A stretch of 6,007 nt of DNA. Origin: JBOGXF01 sp050694275 (lineage in GTDB: Bacteria; Actinomycetota; CADDZG01; WHSQ01). Shown here in pieces: positions 5,865 through 6,007 of this stretch. The stretch is taken from contig JBOGXF010000169.1 in the NCBI GenBank assembly GCA_050694275.1, positions 1 through 6,007 on the forward strand, in the 5' to 3' direction. The position numbers and the translations under genes were made by a program. The notes beneath the pieces were generated by a model. That model was not told where the DNA came from, did no database searches, and was given only the letters and a program-made list of their open reading frames with translations. How positions within the stretch are numbered: the stretch's first letter is position 1; each line of letters opens with the position of its first letter.

Positions 5865-5870
5865 GACGAT
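5865..5870 (+). promoter_or_regulatory. Candidate -10 element for a leaderless transcript at 5877
   Basis: GACGAT keeps the second-position A and final T that matter most in a -10 box and ends six bases before ATG 5877. There is no Shine-Dalgarno before this ATG, and the CRP-like palindrome occupies the -35 region, as expected for an activator-dependent promoter. The hexamer alone is weak (3 of 6 matches to TATAAT); the support comes from the combined geometry. Confidence 0.35.
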
Positions 5871-5876
5871 CTGCCT

Positions 5877-6007
5877 ATGAACGCTTCGAGTGAGTTCGTG
5901 CTGGCCGTCGGCGTTGTCGCCGCGCTGAGCGCCGCGGGGCTGCGCTTCGGGCCGAGTAACGCCATCGAGGGTCTGCGCCTGACGCTTCTGCTGGTGGGTC
6001 TCAGGTT
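5877..6007 (+). CDS. Membrane protein of unknown family, N-terminal fragment (runs off the window)
   Basis: The frame is open from ATG 5877 to the edge (43 full codons). It begins MNASSEFVLAVGVVAALSAA, a hydrophobic helix, followed by GLRFGPSNAIEGLR and a second hydrophobic stretch (LTLLLVGLR). This suggests a polytopic membrane protein, with the short loop between helices. No family can be named from this fragment. The same frame is open further upstream, with alternative starts at GTG 5829 and ATG 5781. Neither has a ribosome binding site, and both would place the CRP-like palindrome inside the coding region, so 5877 is preferred. The gene is divergent from the Calx-beta gene. Confidence 0.55.
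   Translation, partial: MNASSEFVLAVGVVAALSAAGLRFGPSNAIEGLRLTLLLVGLR

Noticed and set aside
5781..5876. Upstream extension of the membrane-protein frame (from ATG 5781 or GTG 5829)
   Set aside because: It is open but lacks a ribosome binding site, and it would put the CRP-consensus palindrome inside the gene and leave little room for the divergent Calx-beta promoter. Kept only as an alternative start.

Overview
The window is a GC-rich stretch of bacterial chromosome. It most resembles an uncultured actinomycete relative (Actinomycetota). The signs are a UvrD2-type helicase ending in an HRDC domain, a universal-stress-like protein with the STLPPGxSRWLxxDLP signature common in that phylum, frequent GTG starts, and at least one start that looks leaderless. 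This placement is inferred from protein style; no marker gene is present.

Layout from left to right. (1) 1-149: the first 24 codons of a TetR-family regulator on the minus strand, then a compact regulatory region. It holds a near-consensus plus-strand promoter and a cluster of 18-bp-spaced palindromic repeats that look like TetR operators. (2) 150-371: a divergent small gene of 73 codons with a good ribosome binding site and unknown function. (3) 433-2325: a UvrD/PcrA-type superfamily 1 helicase with a C-terminal HRDC domain. (4) 2438-2887: a UspA-like small protein. It is followed after 30 bases, in the same frame, by (5) 2918-3994: a lipoprotein forming a seven-bladed Vgb-like beta-propeller. 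(6) 3997-4047: a perfect 12-bp inverted repeat between convergent genes. (7) 5026-4070, minus strand: a secreted SMP-30/gluconolactonase-like propeller with apparently intact metal ligands. (8) 5748-5110, minus strand: an exported protein with one Calx-beta domain, a Pro/Ser/Glu-rich stalk and a C-terminal membrane anchor. (9) 5749-5876: a divergent intergenic region with a perfect 18-bp palindrome matching the CRP consensus. (10) 5877 to the edge: the N-terminus of a membrane protein of unknown family.

The genes do not form one obvious pathway. The left part is DNA repair plus a TetR-controlled small gene. The right part is rich in cell-surface beta proteins (Vgb-like, SMP-30-like, Calx-beta). 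I see no tRNA, rRNA, CRISPR, insertion sequence, phage gene or convincing new multi-gene system. The most interesting signals are regulatory: the TetR operator cluster, the CRP-like site at exactly -41.5 from a candidate leaderless start, and the long inverted repeat between convergent genes. The helicase is also notable for lacking the cysteine linker expected of UvrD2.
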